The notes under the pieces were generated by a model, which worked only from the letters and a program-made list of their open reading frames with translations, was not told the origin of the DNA and made no database searches. From the NCBI RefSeq assembly GCF_900103225.1, contig NZ_FNJH01000004.1, positions 460,927 through 524,926 of the forward strand: DNA of 64,000 nucleotides, written 5' to 3'. Origin of the DNA: Pseudomonas congelans (lineage in GTDB: Bacteria; Pseudomonadota; Gammaproteobacteria; Pseudomonadales; Pseudomonadaceae). Position numbers and translations under genes: made by a program. Shown here one piece after another: positions 52,734 to 61,713 of this stretch; the first letter of the stretch is position 1, and the number at the start of each line of letters is the position of its first letter.

Positions 52734-54320
52734 ATGCGCCTAGCTGCACTCCCTTTTTTGCTCGTTCCACTCCTGCTTCCCGTCGCTGCCCAGGCATCGA
52801 ACCTTGTGGTCTGCACCGAAGCCAGCCCCGAGGGCTTCGACGTTGTACAGTACAACTCGCTGACCACCACCAACGCATCGGCCGACGTGCTGATGAACCG
52901 CCTTGTGGACTTCGATGCCAAGAGCGGCAAGCTGGTGCCGAGCCTGGCGGAAAGCTGGACTGTCTCCGAAGACGGACTGACTTACAACTTCAAGCTGCGC
53001 CCCGGAGTGAAATTTCACACCACCGACTATTTCAAGCCGACGCGCGAGCTGAGCGCGGATGACGTGCTGTTCAGCTTCCAGCGCATGCTCGACCCGCAGA
53101 ACCCGTGGCACAAGATCGCCCAGAGCGGTTTCCCGCATGCGCAGTCCATGCAGTTGCCCGCCTTGATAAAGAGCATCGAAGCGCCTGATGCACACACCGT
53201 GCGCTTCACGCTCAACCACGCGGACTCGACCTTCCTGGCCACGCTGAGCATGGGTTTCGCCTCGATCTATTCAGCCGAATATACCGCGCAGCTATTGAAG
53301 GCGGGCACGCCGGAAAAACTCAACAGCCAGCCGATCGGCACCGGGCCGTTCGTGTTCAAGCGCTTCCAGAAAGATGCCGCGGTGCGCTATGAGGCGTTCG
53401 ACGATTACTTCGCCGGCAAATCCGACATCGACACACTGGTGTATGCCATCACTCCGGACGCCAATGTGCGCCTGCAGAAAATCCGTCAGGACGAATGCCA
53501 GATAGCGCTCTCGCCCAAACCCCTGGATATTCAGGCAGCCAGCAAGGACGACTCGCTCAAGGTCGAGAAGACTGAAGCGTTCATGACCGCGTTTGTCGCG
53601 ATCAACAGCCAGCACCCGCCGTTCGACAAGCCGGAAGTTCGCCAGGCCATCAACCTGGCGTTCGACAAGGACAATTACCTGAAAGCCGTGTTCGAAGGCA
53701 CCGCTGAAAAGGCCAATGGTCCTTACCCGCCCAACACCTGGAGCTACGCCAAGGATCTGCCTGGCTATCAGCACGATGTTGCCAAGGCCAAGGCGCTGCT
53801 GGCCAAGGCCGGTGTGAAAGAGGGCTTCAAGACCACCATCTGGACGCGACCTTCCGGGAGCCTGCTGAACCCGAACCCGAGCCTGGGCGCTCAATTGCTG
53901 CAGGCTGACTTGAAACAGATCGGCATCAATGCCGAGATCAAGATCATTGAATGGGGTGAGCTGATTCGCCGCGCCAAGGCTGGCGAGCATGACCTGCTGT
54001 TCATGGGCTGGGCGGGCGACAATGGCGACCCGGATAACTTCCTGACCCCGCAGTTCTCGTGTGCAGCTGTGCAATCGGGCACCAACTTCGCCCGCTATTG
54101 CGACAAGACACTGGACAAGCTGATCGCAGACGGTAAATCAGTCAGTGACCAGGCCAAGCGCAGCAAGCTGTATCACCAGGCCCAGCAGCAAATTCAGCAG
54201 CAGGCACTGTGGCTCCCCCTCGCCCACCCGACGGCTGCAGCCCTGGTGCGCAAGGACGTCACCGGTTACCAGGTCAGCCCGTTCGGCAGGCAGGATTTCT
54301 ACAAGGTGCAGGTCAAGTAA
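52734..54320 (+). CDS. ABC transporter peptide-binding protein (DppA-like)
   Basis: A 528-residue periplasmic binding protein of the SBP_bac_5 family. Signal peptide MRLAALPFLLVPLLLPVAA, cleaved after QAS or so, and mature start NLVVCTEASPEGFDVVQYNS. The SBP_5 signature region ADDVLFSFQRMLDP is near residue 103. It likely binds dipeptides or short peptides for import. No permease or ATPase gene is adjacent, so it would work with a system elsewhere, as reported for the multiple DppA-like proteins of pseudomonads (PA5317 is the local counterpart). Confidence 0.92.
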   Translation: MRLAALPFLLVPLLLPVAAQASNLVVCTEASPEGFDVVQYNSLTTTNASADVLMNRLVDFDAKSGKLVPSLAESWTVSEDGLTYNFKLRPGVKFHTTDYFKPTRELSADDVLFSFQRMLDPQNPWHKIAQSGFPHAQSMQLPALIKSIEAPDAHTVRFTLNHADSTFLATLSMGFASIYSAEYTAQLLKAGTPEKLNSQPIGTGPFVFKRFQKDAAVRYEAFDDYFAGKSDIDTLVYAITPDANVRLQKIRQDECQIALSPKPLDIQAASKDDSLKVEKTEAFMTAFVAINSQHPPFDKPEVRQAINLAFDKDNYLKAVFEGTAEKANGPYPPNTWSYAKDLPGYQHDVAKAKALLAKAGVKEGFKTTIWTRPSGSLLNPNPSLGAQLLQADLKQIGINAEIKIIEWGELIRRAKAGEHDLLFMGWAGDNGDPDNFLTPQFSCAAVQSGTNFARYCDKTLDKLIADGKSVSDQAKRSKLYHQAQQQIQQQALWLPLAHPTAAALVRKDVTGYQVSPFGRQDFYKVQVK

Positions 54321-54355
54321 GTCGCCAGACTGACCTCGACCTTTCTGTATGACGT

Positions 54356-54487
54356 CGCGCCAATGCCCTGCATTGGCACGGCTCACCTGAAGACCGGACG
54401 CAGAGCGTCCAGACCGGCATTACCACGCAGAGCGTGGGAACGATAATCCGAGCGCCGCCCTATCGTGCCCATCGCTCTGCGTCAGCT
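54356..54487. repeat. REP cluster between the peptide-binding gene and radC
   Basis: Units CCAATGC..GCATTGGCAC, GGACGCAGAGCGTCC, TTACCACGCAGAGCGTGGGAACG and a CGTGCCCATCGCTCTGCGTC fragment fill the gap up to 15 bp before the radC stop codon. Confidence 0.8.
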
Positions 54488-54501
54488 CTTCGCAAAACTC
54501 C

Positions 54502-55176
54502 CTACATCAAGCCGCGCTCCACCATCGAAAGTGGCTCGCCGTCTCCCACGATCACGTGGTCAAGCACATGAACATCCACCAGCATCAGTGCCTCCTTGAG
54601 GCGCTTGGTCAGGTCGATGTCGGAACGGCTGGGCGTGGTGATACCGGAAGGATGGTTGTGGCAGAGGATCAGGCTGGCAGCGTTGTGCGCCATCGCTCGT
54701 TTCACCACCTGACGCGGGTGCACGTAGGACGCGTTGATCGTCCCGCGAAACAAGATCTCGAAGGTCATGACCCGGTGTTTGTTATCGAGAAACAGGCAGC
54801 CGAAAACTTCGTGCGGCTCATGCCGCAGCAGGGCCTTGAGATAGCTGCGAACCTGGGTCGGGTTTTCCAGCGCTGATTCCCGACGCAAGGACTCGGCCAT
54901 GTGCCGACGCGCCATTTCCATGACCGCCTGCAACTGAGCGAACTTGGCGGGCCCGAGCCCCAGCTGCGAGGTGAATACTGTCAGATCCGCATCCAGTAAC
55001 GGTCTGAGCCCGTCAAATTGATTCAACAGATGACGCGCAAGGTCTACAGCGCTTTTTCCGGCCACGCCGGTGCGTAAAAAGATAGCCAGCAACTCGGCGT
55101 CGGAAAGGCTCGCCGCCCCCAACTCCAACAAGCGTTCCCGGGGGCGTTCAGCCGCGGGCCAACTGCGAATACTCAT
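54502..55176 (-). CDS. radC: RadC family JAB-domain protein
   Basis: A 224-residue protein. The N-terminal helix-hairpin-helix part has DAELLAIFLRTG and GLGPAKFAQLQAVMEM. The C-terminal MPN+/JAB domain has the metal site HNHPSG starting at His173, followed by S-D at 184. Genetic evidence for DNA repair in E. coli RadC is weak; the metal-binding motif suggests a peptidase or isopeptidase-type fold. The start at 55176 has GGAGGT upstream. It is divergent from coaBC, as in P. aeruginosa (PA5319). Confidence 0.93.
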   Translation of the reverse strand: MSIRSWPAAERPRERLLELGAASLSDAELLAIFLRTGVAGKSAVDLARHLLNQFDGLRPLLDADLTVFTSQLGLGPAKFAQLQAVMEMARRHMAESLRRESALENPTQVRSYLKALLRHEPHEVFGCLFLDNKHRVMTFEILFRGTINASYVHPRQVVKRAMAHNAASLILCHNHPSGITTPSRSDIDLTKRLKEALMLVDVHVLDHVIVGDGEPLSMVERGLM

Positions 55177-55311
55177 AGCACCTCCATGTGATTGGGCACC
55201 GCTGTTCCGGTGCGGTCGCTGTGCTATCTTAGCCCATCTTTTTTGCACGACGATCTGGCCTGGGGAGGCGTCATGGCCGTCGTGTGTTCACTCGACCAAA
55301 AAGGCAGGTCT

Positions 55312-56520
55312 ATGCAGCGGCTGTATCGAAAACGCATCGTTCTTGGCGTCGGCGGCGGCATCGCGGCCTACAAGAGCGCTGAGCTGGTCCGCCGCCTGCG
55401 CGATCAGGGCGCTGAAGTGCGTGTGGTCATGACCCGGGGCGGAGCAGAGTTCATCACCCCTCTGACCATGCAGGCCCTGTCCGGGCACCCTGTGCACCTG
55501 GACCTTCTCGACCCGGCCGCCGAGGCCGCGATGGGCCATATCGAACTGGCCAAGTGGGCCGATCTGATCCTCATCGCACCGGCCACCGCCGACCTCATCG
55601 CGCGCCTGGCGCAAGGCATCGCCAACGACCTGCTGACCACCATCGTGCTGGCTACCGACGCGACTGTCGCCATTGCCCCGGCGATGAACCAGGCGATGTG
55701 GCGTGACGCCTCGGTGCAGGCCAATACCCGCCTGCTCGAAGAACGCGACTTTCGCGTGTTCGGGCCGGCGTCCGGCAGTCAGGCGTGTGGCGATGTCGGC
55801 TTCGGACGCATGCTGGAGGCCGACGACCTGGCCCAGTGCGCGGCCGACTGCTTCCAGCGCCTGACCCTGACCGGCAAGCATGTGCTGATCACCGCAGGCC
55901 CGACCCAGGAAAACATCGATCCGGTGCGCTACATCACCAACCACAGCTCCGGAAAAATGGGCTTTGCCCTGGCCGAAGCGGCTGTAGAGGCCGGCGCCCG
56001 CGTCACACTGATCACCGGGCCGGTCAACCTGCCTACGCCTGATCGCGTCTCGCGCATCGACGTGGTCAGCGCCCGCGACATGTTGGCGGCGTGCGAGGCA
56101 GCCATCCCCTGCGACCTGTTCATCGCCTCTGCCGCAGTGGCCGACTACCGCCCGGAAGTCGTTGCCCCGCACAAATTGAAGAAAGATCCTTCGAACGGTG
56201 ACGGCTTGCTGCTGCAGATGGTGCGCAATCCGGATATTCTGGCGACCATCGCAACCCGCCCGGATCGCCCCTTCAGTGTCGGCTTTGCCGCCGAGACCGA
56301 ACACCTGCTCGACTACGCTGCCCGCAAGCTCAAGGACAAGAACCTCGACCTGATTGTCGCCAACGATGTCGCTAACCCGAGCATCGGCTTCAACAGTGAG
56401 GAAAACGCCTGCAGCGTGATTGACCGGGCGTTGCACGCAACGCTTTTCGCTCAGACCAGCAAGGCCAAGATCGCTCGCCAGCTGGTCACTTTTATCGCCG
56501 ACCGCATGAATCAGGTTTAA
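55312..56520 (+). CDS. coaBC: Bifunctional phosphopantothenoylcysteine decarboxylase/synthetase
   Basis: A 402-residue enzyme for two steps of coenzyme A synthesis. The N-terminal CoaC flavodomain (1-185) has GGIAAYKSAELVRRL, the PAMNQAMW motif and SQACGDVGFGRM with its catalytic Cys. The C-terminal CoaB domain (190-402) has ITAGPTQENIDPVRYITNHSSGKMG, and the KLKK motif in a later segment. The start at 55312 (MQRLYRKRIVLGV) matches the family; earlier in-frame ATGs give improbable sequence. It is followed by dut after 6 bp, an established operon. Confidence 0.95.
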   Translation: MQRLYRKRIVLGVGGGIAAYKSAELVRRLRDQGAEVRVVMTRGGAEFITPLTMQALSGHPVHLDLLDPAAEAAMGHIELAKWADLILIAPATADLIARLAQGIANDLLTTIVLATDATVAIAPAMNQAMWRDASVQANTRLLEERDFRVFGPASGSQACGDVGFGRMLEADDLAQCAADCFQRLTLTGKHVLITAGPTQENIDPVRYITNHSSGKMGFALAEAAVEAGARVTLITGPVNLPTPDRVSRIDVVSARDMLAACEAAIPCDLFIASAAVADYRPEVVAPHKLKKDPSNGDGLLLQMVRNPDILATIATRPDRPFSVGFAAETEHLLDYAARKLKDKNLDLIVANDVANPSIGFNSEENACSVIDRALHATLFAQTSKAKIARQLVTFIADRMNQV

Positions 56521-56526
56521 CTACGA

Positions 56527-56982
56527 ATGCACGCTCTACAAGCCAAGATCCTCGACCCTCGCATTGGCAACGAATTCCCGCTGCCGGCCTACGCCACTGT
56601 CGGCTCGGCTGGCCTGGACCTGCGTGCCATGCTCAAGGAGGACACGCTCCTCGAGCCCGGCCAGACCCTGCTGATCCCTACAGGCCTGTCGATTTACATT
56701 GGCGATCCGGGCCTTGCCGCGCTGATCCTGCCGCGCTCCGGTCTGGGCCACAAACACGGCATCGTGCTGGGCAATCTGGTGGGCCTGATCGACTCGGATT
56801 ATCAGGGCGAACTGATGGTCTCCTGCTGGAATCGCGGCCAGACTGCTTTCAACATCGCAGTCGGCGAGCGCATCGCCCAACTGGTACTGGTGCCGGTCGT
56901 ACAGGCGCACTTCGAGCTGGTTGAAACGTTCGACGAAAGTCAGCGTGGCGCTGGCGGCTTCGGTCATTCCGGCAGCCATTGA
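56527..56982 (+). CDS. dut: dUTP diphosphatase
   Basis: A 151-residue trimeric enzyme that hydrolyses dUTP to dUMP, protecting DNA from uracil. The five family motifs can be followed: AGLDLRA, PRSGLGHKHGIVLGN, GLIDSDYQGELMV, GERIAQLVLVPV, and the C-terminal RGAGGFGHSG. It lies between coaBC (6 bp) and algC (51 bp). The start MHALQAKILD is the family form. Confidence 0.98.
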   Translation: MHALQAKILDPRIGNEFPLPAYATVGSAGLDLRAMLKEDTLLEPGQTLLIPTGLSIYIGDPGLAALILPRSGLGHKHGIVLGNLVGLIDSDYQGELMVSCWNRGQTAFNIAVGERIAQLVLVPVVQAHFELVETFDESQRGAGGFGHSGSH

Positions 56983-57033
56983 TCGCCATTCGGCACATAA
57001 TCCGGGTTCGGGGCAAGGCTCAGGGAGAGGTCG

Positions 57034-59619
57034 GTGAAAGGTAATCAACACAGCGCTTTACAGCACGCCGTACCCACCGATAACTCGCCTCCGGCTGCGA
57101 GCCTCAAAGGCCTTGCCCCTGGCCTGGTGCCTGCCGCCATCGGCTTGCTTATCGCTGCAGCACTGGTCTGGATCGCTCTGATCACCGGCCCCCGGCAACA
57201 AGACCCGCTTGTCCAGGCCTGGGGCGGCAGCCAGGCGGCAGCGGTGGGTCTGGCGCTGCGTCAGATCAACGCCGACACCCAGTCGGCAGCCTCCAGTGCA
57301 GCACTTGTCCAGACGCTGCAGAGCAACGATGCCTCTGCCCTGCCAGCCGCTCAGGATCGATTCACCAAGTGGGACGGCCTCTCCGGCGCTCGGCTTTACC
57401 CCAAGGGGCTGGCCGATGTGGATACGCAAGGCGCACTGCCCGTCAGTTTCGCCACCCTGGACATGCTCAACAAGGCCGCACAAGGTGAGGCCGTCGCCCC
57501 GGAGGCGCGCAAGGTAGGCGAGCGCTGGCTGATCTACAGCGCCGCGCCTGTGCGTGCCGCTGCCACTCAGCCGGTGGTGGGGACGTTGCTGCTGGCCTTT
57601 GACCTGCAGCGCTTGCTCAACGCCTTGCCGGCGCTGCCTGCCGATGCCGGGCAAGTGGTGCTCAGCCAGCAGTTCGGCAGCGGACCCGCTCAGGTTTTCC
57701 TGCAGCGCGGTCAGGCCGATGAAGGCAAGCCCCAGGCCTTCGATACCGGTTATCCGGGCTGGAAACTCGAGTTCACGCCTGGTCCCGGGCTGAAAACCTC
57801 GCCGTCCATGATGCTTCTGCTGCTGGCACTGATTATCGCTGCAGCGGGCGTGCTGCTTGGCTTGCACCGTAATGAACGGGCCCTGCAGAAGCGTATTTGC
57901 GCCGACGCGCGGCAACTGGATCAGCTGCTCCAAGAACTCTCGCGTGGAAAAGCCGTCAAACCCTTCGGTTTGAGCCTCCCGGCACTTAGTGGTCTGGCTC
58001 AGGCCCTTGCTCGTGTCTCGCTTCGTAGTCAGCCTCAGGCAGCGTCTGTCCTGGCTGCGGGCGAGCAGCGCGATGCAGATATTGCCAAAGGCAGTGCTTC
58101 GTCCACCGTGGCCGCATCACGCACCGACTGGACCGATCCGCTGTTTCAAGATACCGATATCCTTGATATCGACCTTCTCGACGAAAACCAGGACTTCCTG
58201 AGATCGGAGCATAACCTCTCTATGAACAGCCCAGCATCCGTGGCACCCAACCTTCCCGAGACTATTTTTCGCGCCTACGACATTCGTGGCGTGGTCGGGG
58301 ACACCCTCAACGCTGAAACGGCTTACTGGATCGGCCGCGCCATTGGCTCCGAAAGCCTGGCGCAGAACGAACCCAACGTCAGCGTTGGCCGCGACGGTCG
58401 CCTCTCCGGTCCTGAACTGGTACAGCAACTGATTCAAGGTCTGCACGATAGTGGCTGTCATGTCAGCGATGTGGGCCTGGTGCCAACGCCTGCGCTGTAT
58501 TACGCGGCCAACGTGCTGGCAGGCAAGACCGGTGTCATGCTCACCGGCAGCCACAACCCCAAGGACTACAACGGCTTCAAGATCGTCATCGCGGGCGATA
58601 CCCTCGCCAACGAGCAGATCCAGGCGCTGCACGAGCGCATCAAGACCAACAACCTGACGTCGCAGAAAGGCAGCATCACCAAGGTCGACATCCTTGATCG
58701 CTACTTCCAGCAGATCAAGAACGACATCGTCATGGCGCGCAAACTGAAGGTCGTGGTCGACTGCGGCAATGGCGCGGCAGGCGTGATCGCCCCGCAACTG
58801 ATCGAAGCGCTGGGCTGCGAAGTGATTTCCCTGTTCGCGGAAGTGGACGGCAACTTCCCCAACCACCACCCGGATCCGGGCAAGCTGGAAAACCTGCAGG
58901 ACCTGATCGCCAAGGTCAAGGAAACCGGCGCCGACCTGGGTCTGGCCTTCGACGGTGACGGCGACCGTGTCGGTGTCGTGACCAACGCAGGCAATGTGGT
59001 GTACCCGGACCGCCTGTTGATGCTGTTCGCGCTGGACGTGCTCAAGCGCAATCCCGGTGCAGACATCATTTTCGACGTCAAATGCACACGCCGCCTGACT
59101 CCGCTGATCAGCGAACATGGCGGTCGTCCGGTGATGTGGAAAACCGGTCACTCGCTGATCAAGAAAGAAATGAAGAAAAGCGGTGCGCTGCTGGCAGGCG
59201 AAATGAGCGGCCACATCTTCTTCAAGGAACGCTGGTTCGGTTTCGACGACGGTATCTACAGCGCAGCACGTCTGCTGGAGATCCTCAGCCAGGAGTCGGC
59301 CAACGCCGAAGACCTGTTCGAGACCTTCCCGAACGATATTTCGACGCCTGAAATCAACATCAAGGTGACGGATGTCACCAAGTTCAGCATCATCAAGGCC
59401 CTTGAAACGGATGCGCAGTGGGGCGACGCCAAACTGACCACCATCGACGGTGTCCGTGTGGACTATCCGAAGGGCTGGGGTCTGGTTCGCGCTTCCAATA
59501 CCACGCCGGTACTGGTGCTGCGCTTCGAAGCCGAAACCGAGGCCGAGTTGCAGCGTATCAAGGACGTTTTCCACGCAGAACTCAAGAAAGTTGCGCCGGA
59601 CCTCGACCTGCCATTTTGA
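57034..59619 (+). CDS. algC: Phosphomannomutase/phosphoglucomutase AlgC, long membrane-anchored form
   Basis: An 861-residue protein. Residues 30-52 and 258-279 are transmembrane helices around a periplasmic-type domain; a linker leads to the mutase (about 400-861). Catalytic Ser506 is in TGSHNPKD, the metal site is DGDGDRVGV, and the substrate loop is GEMSGHIFFKERW. The mutase supplies mannose-1-P and glucose-1-P for alginate, LPS and rhamnolipid. The GTG start at 57034 has GGGAGAGG. An internal ATG at 58222 would give a 465-residue soluble form, the length originally reported in P. aeruginosa. The fusion is a real in-frame ORF with no frameshift. Confidence 0.92.
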   Translation: MKGNQHSALQHAVPTDNSPPAASLKGLAPGLVPAAIGLLIAAALVWIALITGPRQQDPLVQAWGGSQAAAVGLALRQINADTQSAASSAALVQTLQSNDASALPAAQDRFTKWDGLSGARLYPKGLADVDTQGALPVSFATLDMLNKAAQGEAVAPEARKVGERWLIYSAAPVRAAATQPVVGTLLLAFDLQRLLNALPALPADAGQVVLSQQFGSGPAQVFLQRGQADEGKPQAFDTGYPGWKLEFTPGPGLKTSPSMMLLLLALIIAAAGVLLGLHRNERALQKRICADARQLDQLLQELSRGKAVKPFGLSLPALSGLAQALARVSLRSQPQAASVLAAGEQRDADIAKGSASSTVAASRTDWTDPLFQDTDILDIDLLDENQDFLRSEHNLSMNSPASVAPNLPETIFRAYDIRGVVGDTLNAETAYWIGRAIGSESLAQNEPNVSVGRDGRLSGPELVQQLIQGLHDSGCHVSDVGLVPTPALYYAANVLAGKTGVMLTGSHNPKDYNGFKIVIAGDTLANEQIQALHERIKTNNLTSQKGSITKVDILDRYFQQIKNDIVMARKLKVVVDCGNGAAGVIAPQLIEALGCEVISLFAEVDGNFPNHHPDPGKLENLQDLIAKVKETGADLGLAFDGDGDRVGVVTNAGNVVYPDRLLMLFALDVLKRNPGADIIFDVKCTRRLTPLISEHGGRPVMWKTGHSLIKKEMKKSGALLAGEMSGHIFFKERWFGFDDGIYSAARLLEILSQESANAEDLFETFPNDISTPEINIKVTDVTKFSIIKALETDAQWGDAKLTTIDGVRVDYPKGWGLVRASNTTPVLVLRFEAETEAELQRIKDVFHAELKKVAPDLDLPF

Positions 59620-59647
59620 TTGTTTTTCCTTTTGACTGGAGCCCTGA

Positions 59648-60553
59648 ATGACCCTCGAACGCGATGCCGCCTCTAATGTAGCCAAGGTCCTTTCCGAAGC
59701 GCTGCCTTACATTCGCCGCTTTGTCGGCAAGACGCTGGTTATCAAGTACGGCGGCAACGCCATGGAGAGCGAAGAGCTGAAAACCGGCTTTGCGCGCGAC
59801 ATCGTGTTGATGAAAGCAGTGGGCATCAACCCGGTGGTGGTTCACGGCGGCGGGCCGCAGATCGGTGATCTGCTCAAGCGCCTGTCCATCGAGAGCCACT
59901 TCATCGACGGCATGCGCGTTACCGACGCGCAAACCATGGATGTCGTGGAGATGGTACTGGGCGGCCAGGTCAACAAGGACATCGTCAACCTGATCAACCG
60001 TCATGGCGGCAGCGCGATCGGCCTGACCGGCAAGGACGCTGAGCTGATTCGTGCGAAGAAGCTCACCGTCACGCGCCAGACGCCGGAAATGACCAAGCCC
60101 GAAATCATCGACATCGGTCAGGTCGGTGAGGTGGTCGGGGTCAACACCGGACTGCTCAACATGCTGGTCAAAGGGGATTTCATTCCGGTCATCGCGCCTA
60201 TCGGTGTGGGCCCTGACGGCGAGTCCTACAACATCAACGCCGACCTGGTCGCAGGCAAGGTTGCCGAAGCCCTCAAGGCCGAGAAGCTGATTCTGCTGAC
60301 CAACATCGCCGGCCTGATGAACAAGCAGGGCGAAGTCCTGACCGGCCTGACCACCGAGCAGGTCGACGGCCTGATCGCCGACGGCACCATCTACGGTGGC
60401 ATGCTGCCGAAGATTCGTTGCGCGCTGGAAGCGGTTCAGGGCGGGGTCAACAGCTCGCACATCATCGACGGTCGAGTGCCCAACGCGGTCCTGCTGGAGA
60501 TCTTCACCGACAGCGGTGTCGGCACCCAGATCACCAACCGCAAGCGGCACTGA
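59648..60553 (+). CDS. argB: Acetylglutamate kinase
   Basis: A 301-residue amino-acid kinase that phosphorylates N-acetylglutamate in the second step of arginine synthesis. The N-terminal GKTLVIKYGGNAM carries the ATP-site Lys, and NPVVVHGGGPQIGDLLK the substrate loop. The N-terminal extension (ERDAASNVAKVLSEALPY) is that of the arginine-sensitive hexameric type, so feedback inhibition is expected. It is 28 bp after algC. A strong terminator follows, then a REP array. Confidence 0.97.
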   Translation: MTLERDAASNVAKVLSEALPYIRRFVGKTLVIKYGGNAMESEELKTGFARDIVLMKAVGINPVVVHGGGPQIGDLLKRLSIESHFIDGMRVTDAQTMDVVEMVLGGQVNKDIVNLINRHGGSAIGLTGKDAELIRAKKLTVTRQTPEMTKPEIIDIGQVGEVVGVNTGLLNMLVKGDFIPVIAPIGVGPDGESYNINADLVAGKVAEALKAEKLILLTNIAGLMNKQGEVLTGLTTEQVDGLIADGTIYGGMLPKIRCALEAVQGGVNSSHIIDGRVPNAVLLEIFTDSGVGTQITNRKRH

Positions 60554-60570
60554 TTCAGGCGTAACACCCA

Positions 60571-60605
60571 AAGGCCCCGTGAACTGATACTCACGGGGCC
60601 TTTTT
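60571..60605 (+). terminator. Rho-independent terminator after argB
   Basis: AAAGGCCCCGTGA pairs with TCACGGGGCCTTTTT around a seven-base loop, with a T-run. It ends the coaBC-dut-algC-argB unit. Confidence 0.93.
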
Positions 60606-60660
60606 GTTGGCTGATGACTGAGAACGCTATCCGTACCCACATCGAGCGCGCGGAACGAGC

Positions 60661-61070
60661 GCTTAACTATCGTGCCCATGCTCCGCGTGGACACGCACTT
60701 CTGGACGCTCTGCGTCCTATCCTGAATGTGTAGCGCGGCGCAGATTTGTGACGCGGAGCGTCACGAAATGCATTCCCACGCTGGAGCGTGAGGAACGATA
60801 GGTATCCGAGGGATCACGGAGCGTAACGTGCCTGGGAGAACGCTATCGTGCCCATGCTCCGCGTGGGTATGCCGTTCTGGACGCTCTGCGTCCTATCCTG
60901 AATGTGTGGCGCGGCGCAGATTTGTGACGCGGAGCGTCACGAAATGCATTCCCACGCTGGAGCGTGAGAAACGATAGGTGTCTGGGGGATCGCGAGCGTA
61001 ACGTACCCGGGAGAACACTATCGTGCCCATGCTACGCGTGGACACGCACTTCTGGACGCTTTGCGTCCGG
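60661..61070. repeat. Tandem 176-bp composite REP modules
   Basis: The module starts CTATCGTGCCCATGCT[C/A]CGCGTGG and contains GGACGCTCTGCGTCC, a CTGAATGTGT[A/G]GCGCGGCGC stretch, GTGACGCGGAGCGTCAC and a CACGCTGGAGCGTGA unit. It recurs at 60671, 60847 and 61022. The first two copies are near-complete and the third is truncated, with only a few differences. It accounts for most of the 517-bp gene-free region after argB; the other part is the argB terminator. Confidence 0.9.
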
Positions 61071-61703
61071 TCATTGAGTCAGCCGCTGGACGCGTGCGCG
61101 ATCGACGGCGAAGTCTGCTTCGGCCTTTACGCGTGCGGCCTGATACCCGGCGATATCGGCTTGCAGTTTCTGCTGCTGATCGCGCAAGTCGTTCAGTTGC
61201 TCGACAAGTGCCTGCTGAACAGGACGCCCTGCCCGCTCAAGATCGGCGGCCTGGCCTTGCAGACTGCGCTGCTGGGCCGCCAGCCCCTGAATGTTACCCT
61301 GGGCAACGCCAACCAGCGCATCCAGTTCGCCAAGCTTGCGGGCCTTCATGCGGTCCACCTCCGCGACACTGCTGTACAGGCTCAGCAACTGTGCATCGGC
61401 GGCGGCCTGGCGCTTGTCTGCCTCGGACTGACGAATCTGCTCAGCCGTAGGCGCAGGTGGTACAACCTGAACCACCCTGCCACGACTGTTGAGCACTTCG
61501 TAGCCTTTGCCAACATAGTCCGGCGGCACGCCCTGCGTGTCGATCACTGTCACCCCGCGGCTGTCGACATAGCGATAAAGACGGGGTTCAGGCGCGTCGG
61601 CCGCCTGAGCGAGCATGGGCGCAAGCATGACCACAGCAATCCAGCCCCGCAAAACCCTCAGCGAGCCTGAAACCGAAACCCATGCCTTGCCGCCGACTGC
61701 CAT
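61071..61703 (-). CDS. DUF4124 domain-containing exported protein
   Basis: A 210-residue exported protein. A signal sequence ends near residue 35 (AVVMLAPMLAQAADA). The N-terminal DUF4124 part of the mature protein has LYRYVDSRGVTVIDTQGVPPDYVGKGYEVL, and a long coiled coil (about 88-205) follows, rich in Gln and Ala. DUF4124 proteins are envelope proteins of unknown function. The start at 61703 is chosen because GAGGA is well placed. It is 10 bp downstream of pyrE on the same strand. Its stop is at the edge of the REP array. Confidence 0.85.
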   Translation of the reverse strand: MAVGGKAWVSVSGSLRVLRGWIAVVMLAPMLAQAADAPEPRLYRYVDSRGVTVIDTQGVPPDYVGKGYEVLNSRGRVVQVVPPAPTAEQIRQSEADKRQAAADAQLLSLYSSVAEVDRMKARKLGELDALVGVAQGNIQGLAAQQRSLQGQAADLERAGRPVQQALVEQLNDLRDQQQKLQADIAGYQAARVKAEADFAVDRARVQRLTQ

Positions 61704-61713
61704 AGGCACGTCC

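Noticed and set aside
60661..61070. Regularly spaced repeats resembling a CRISPR array
   Set aside because: The repeat period is 176 bp, the units are imperfect palindromes with no unique spacers, and no cas genes are present. They are composite REP elements.
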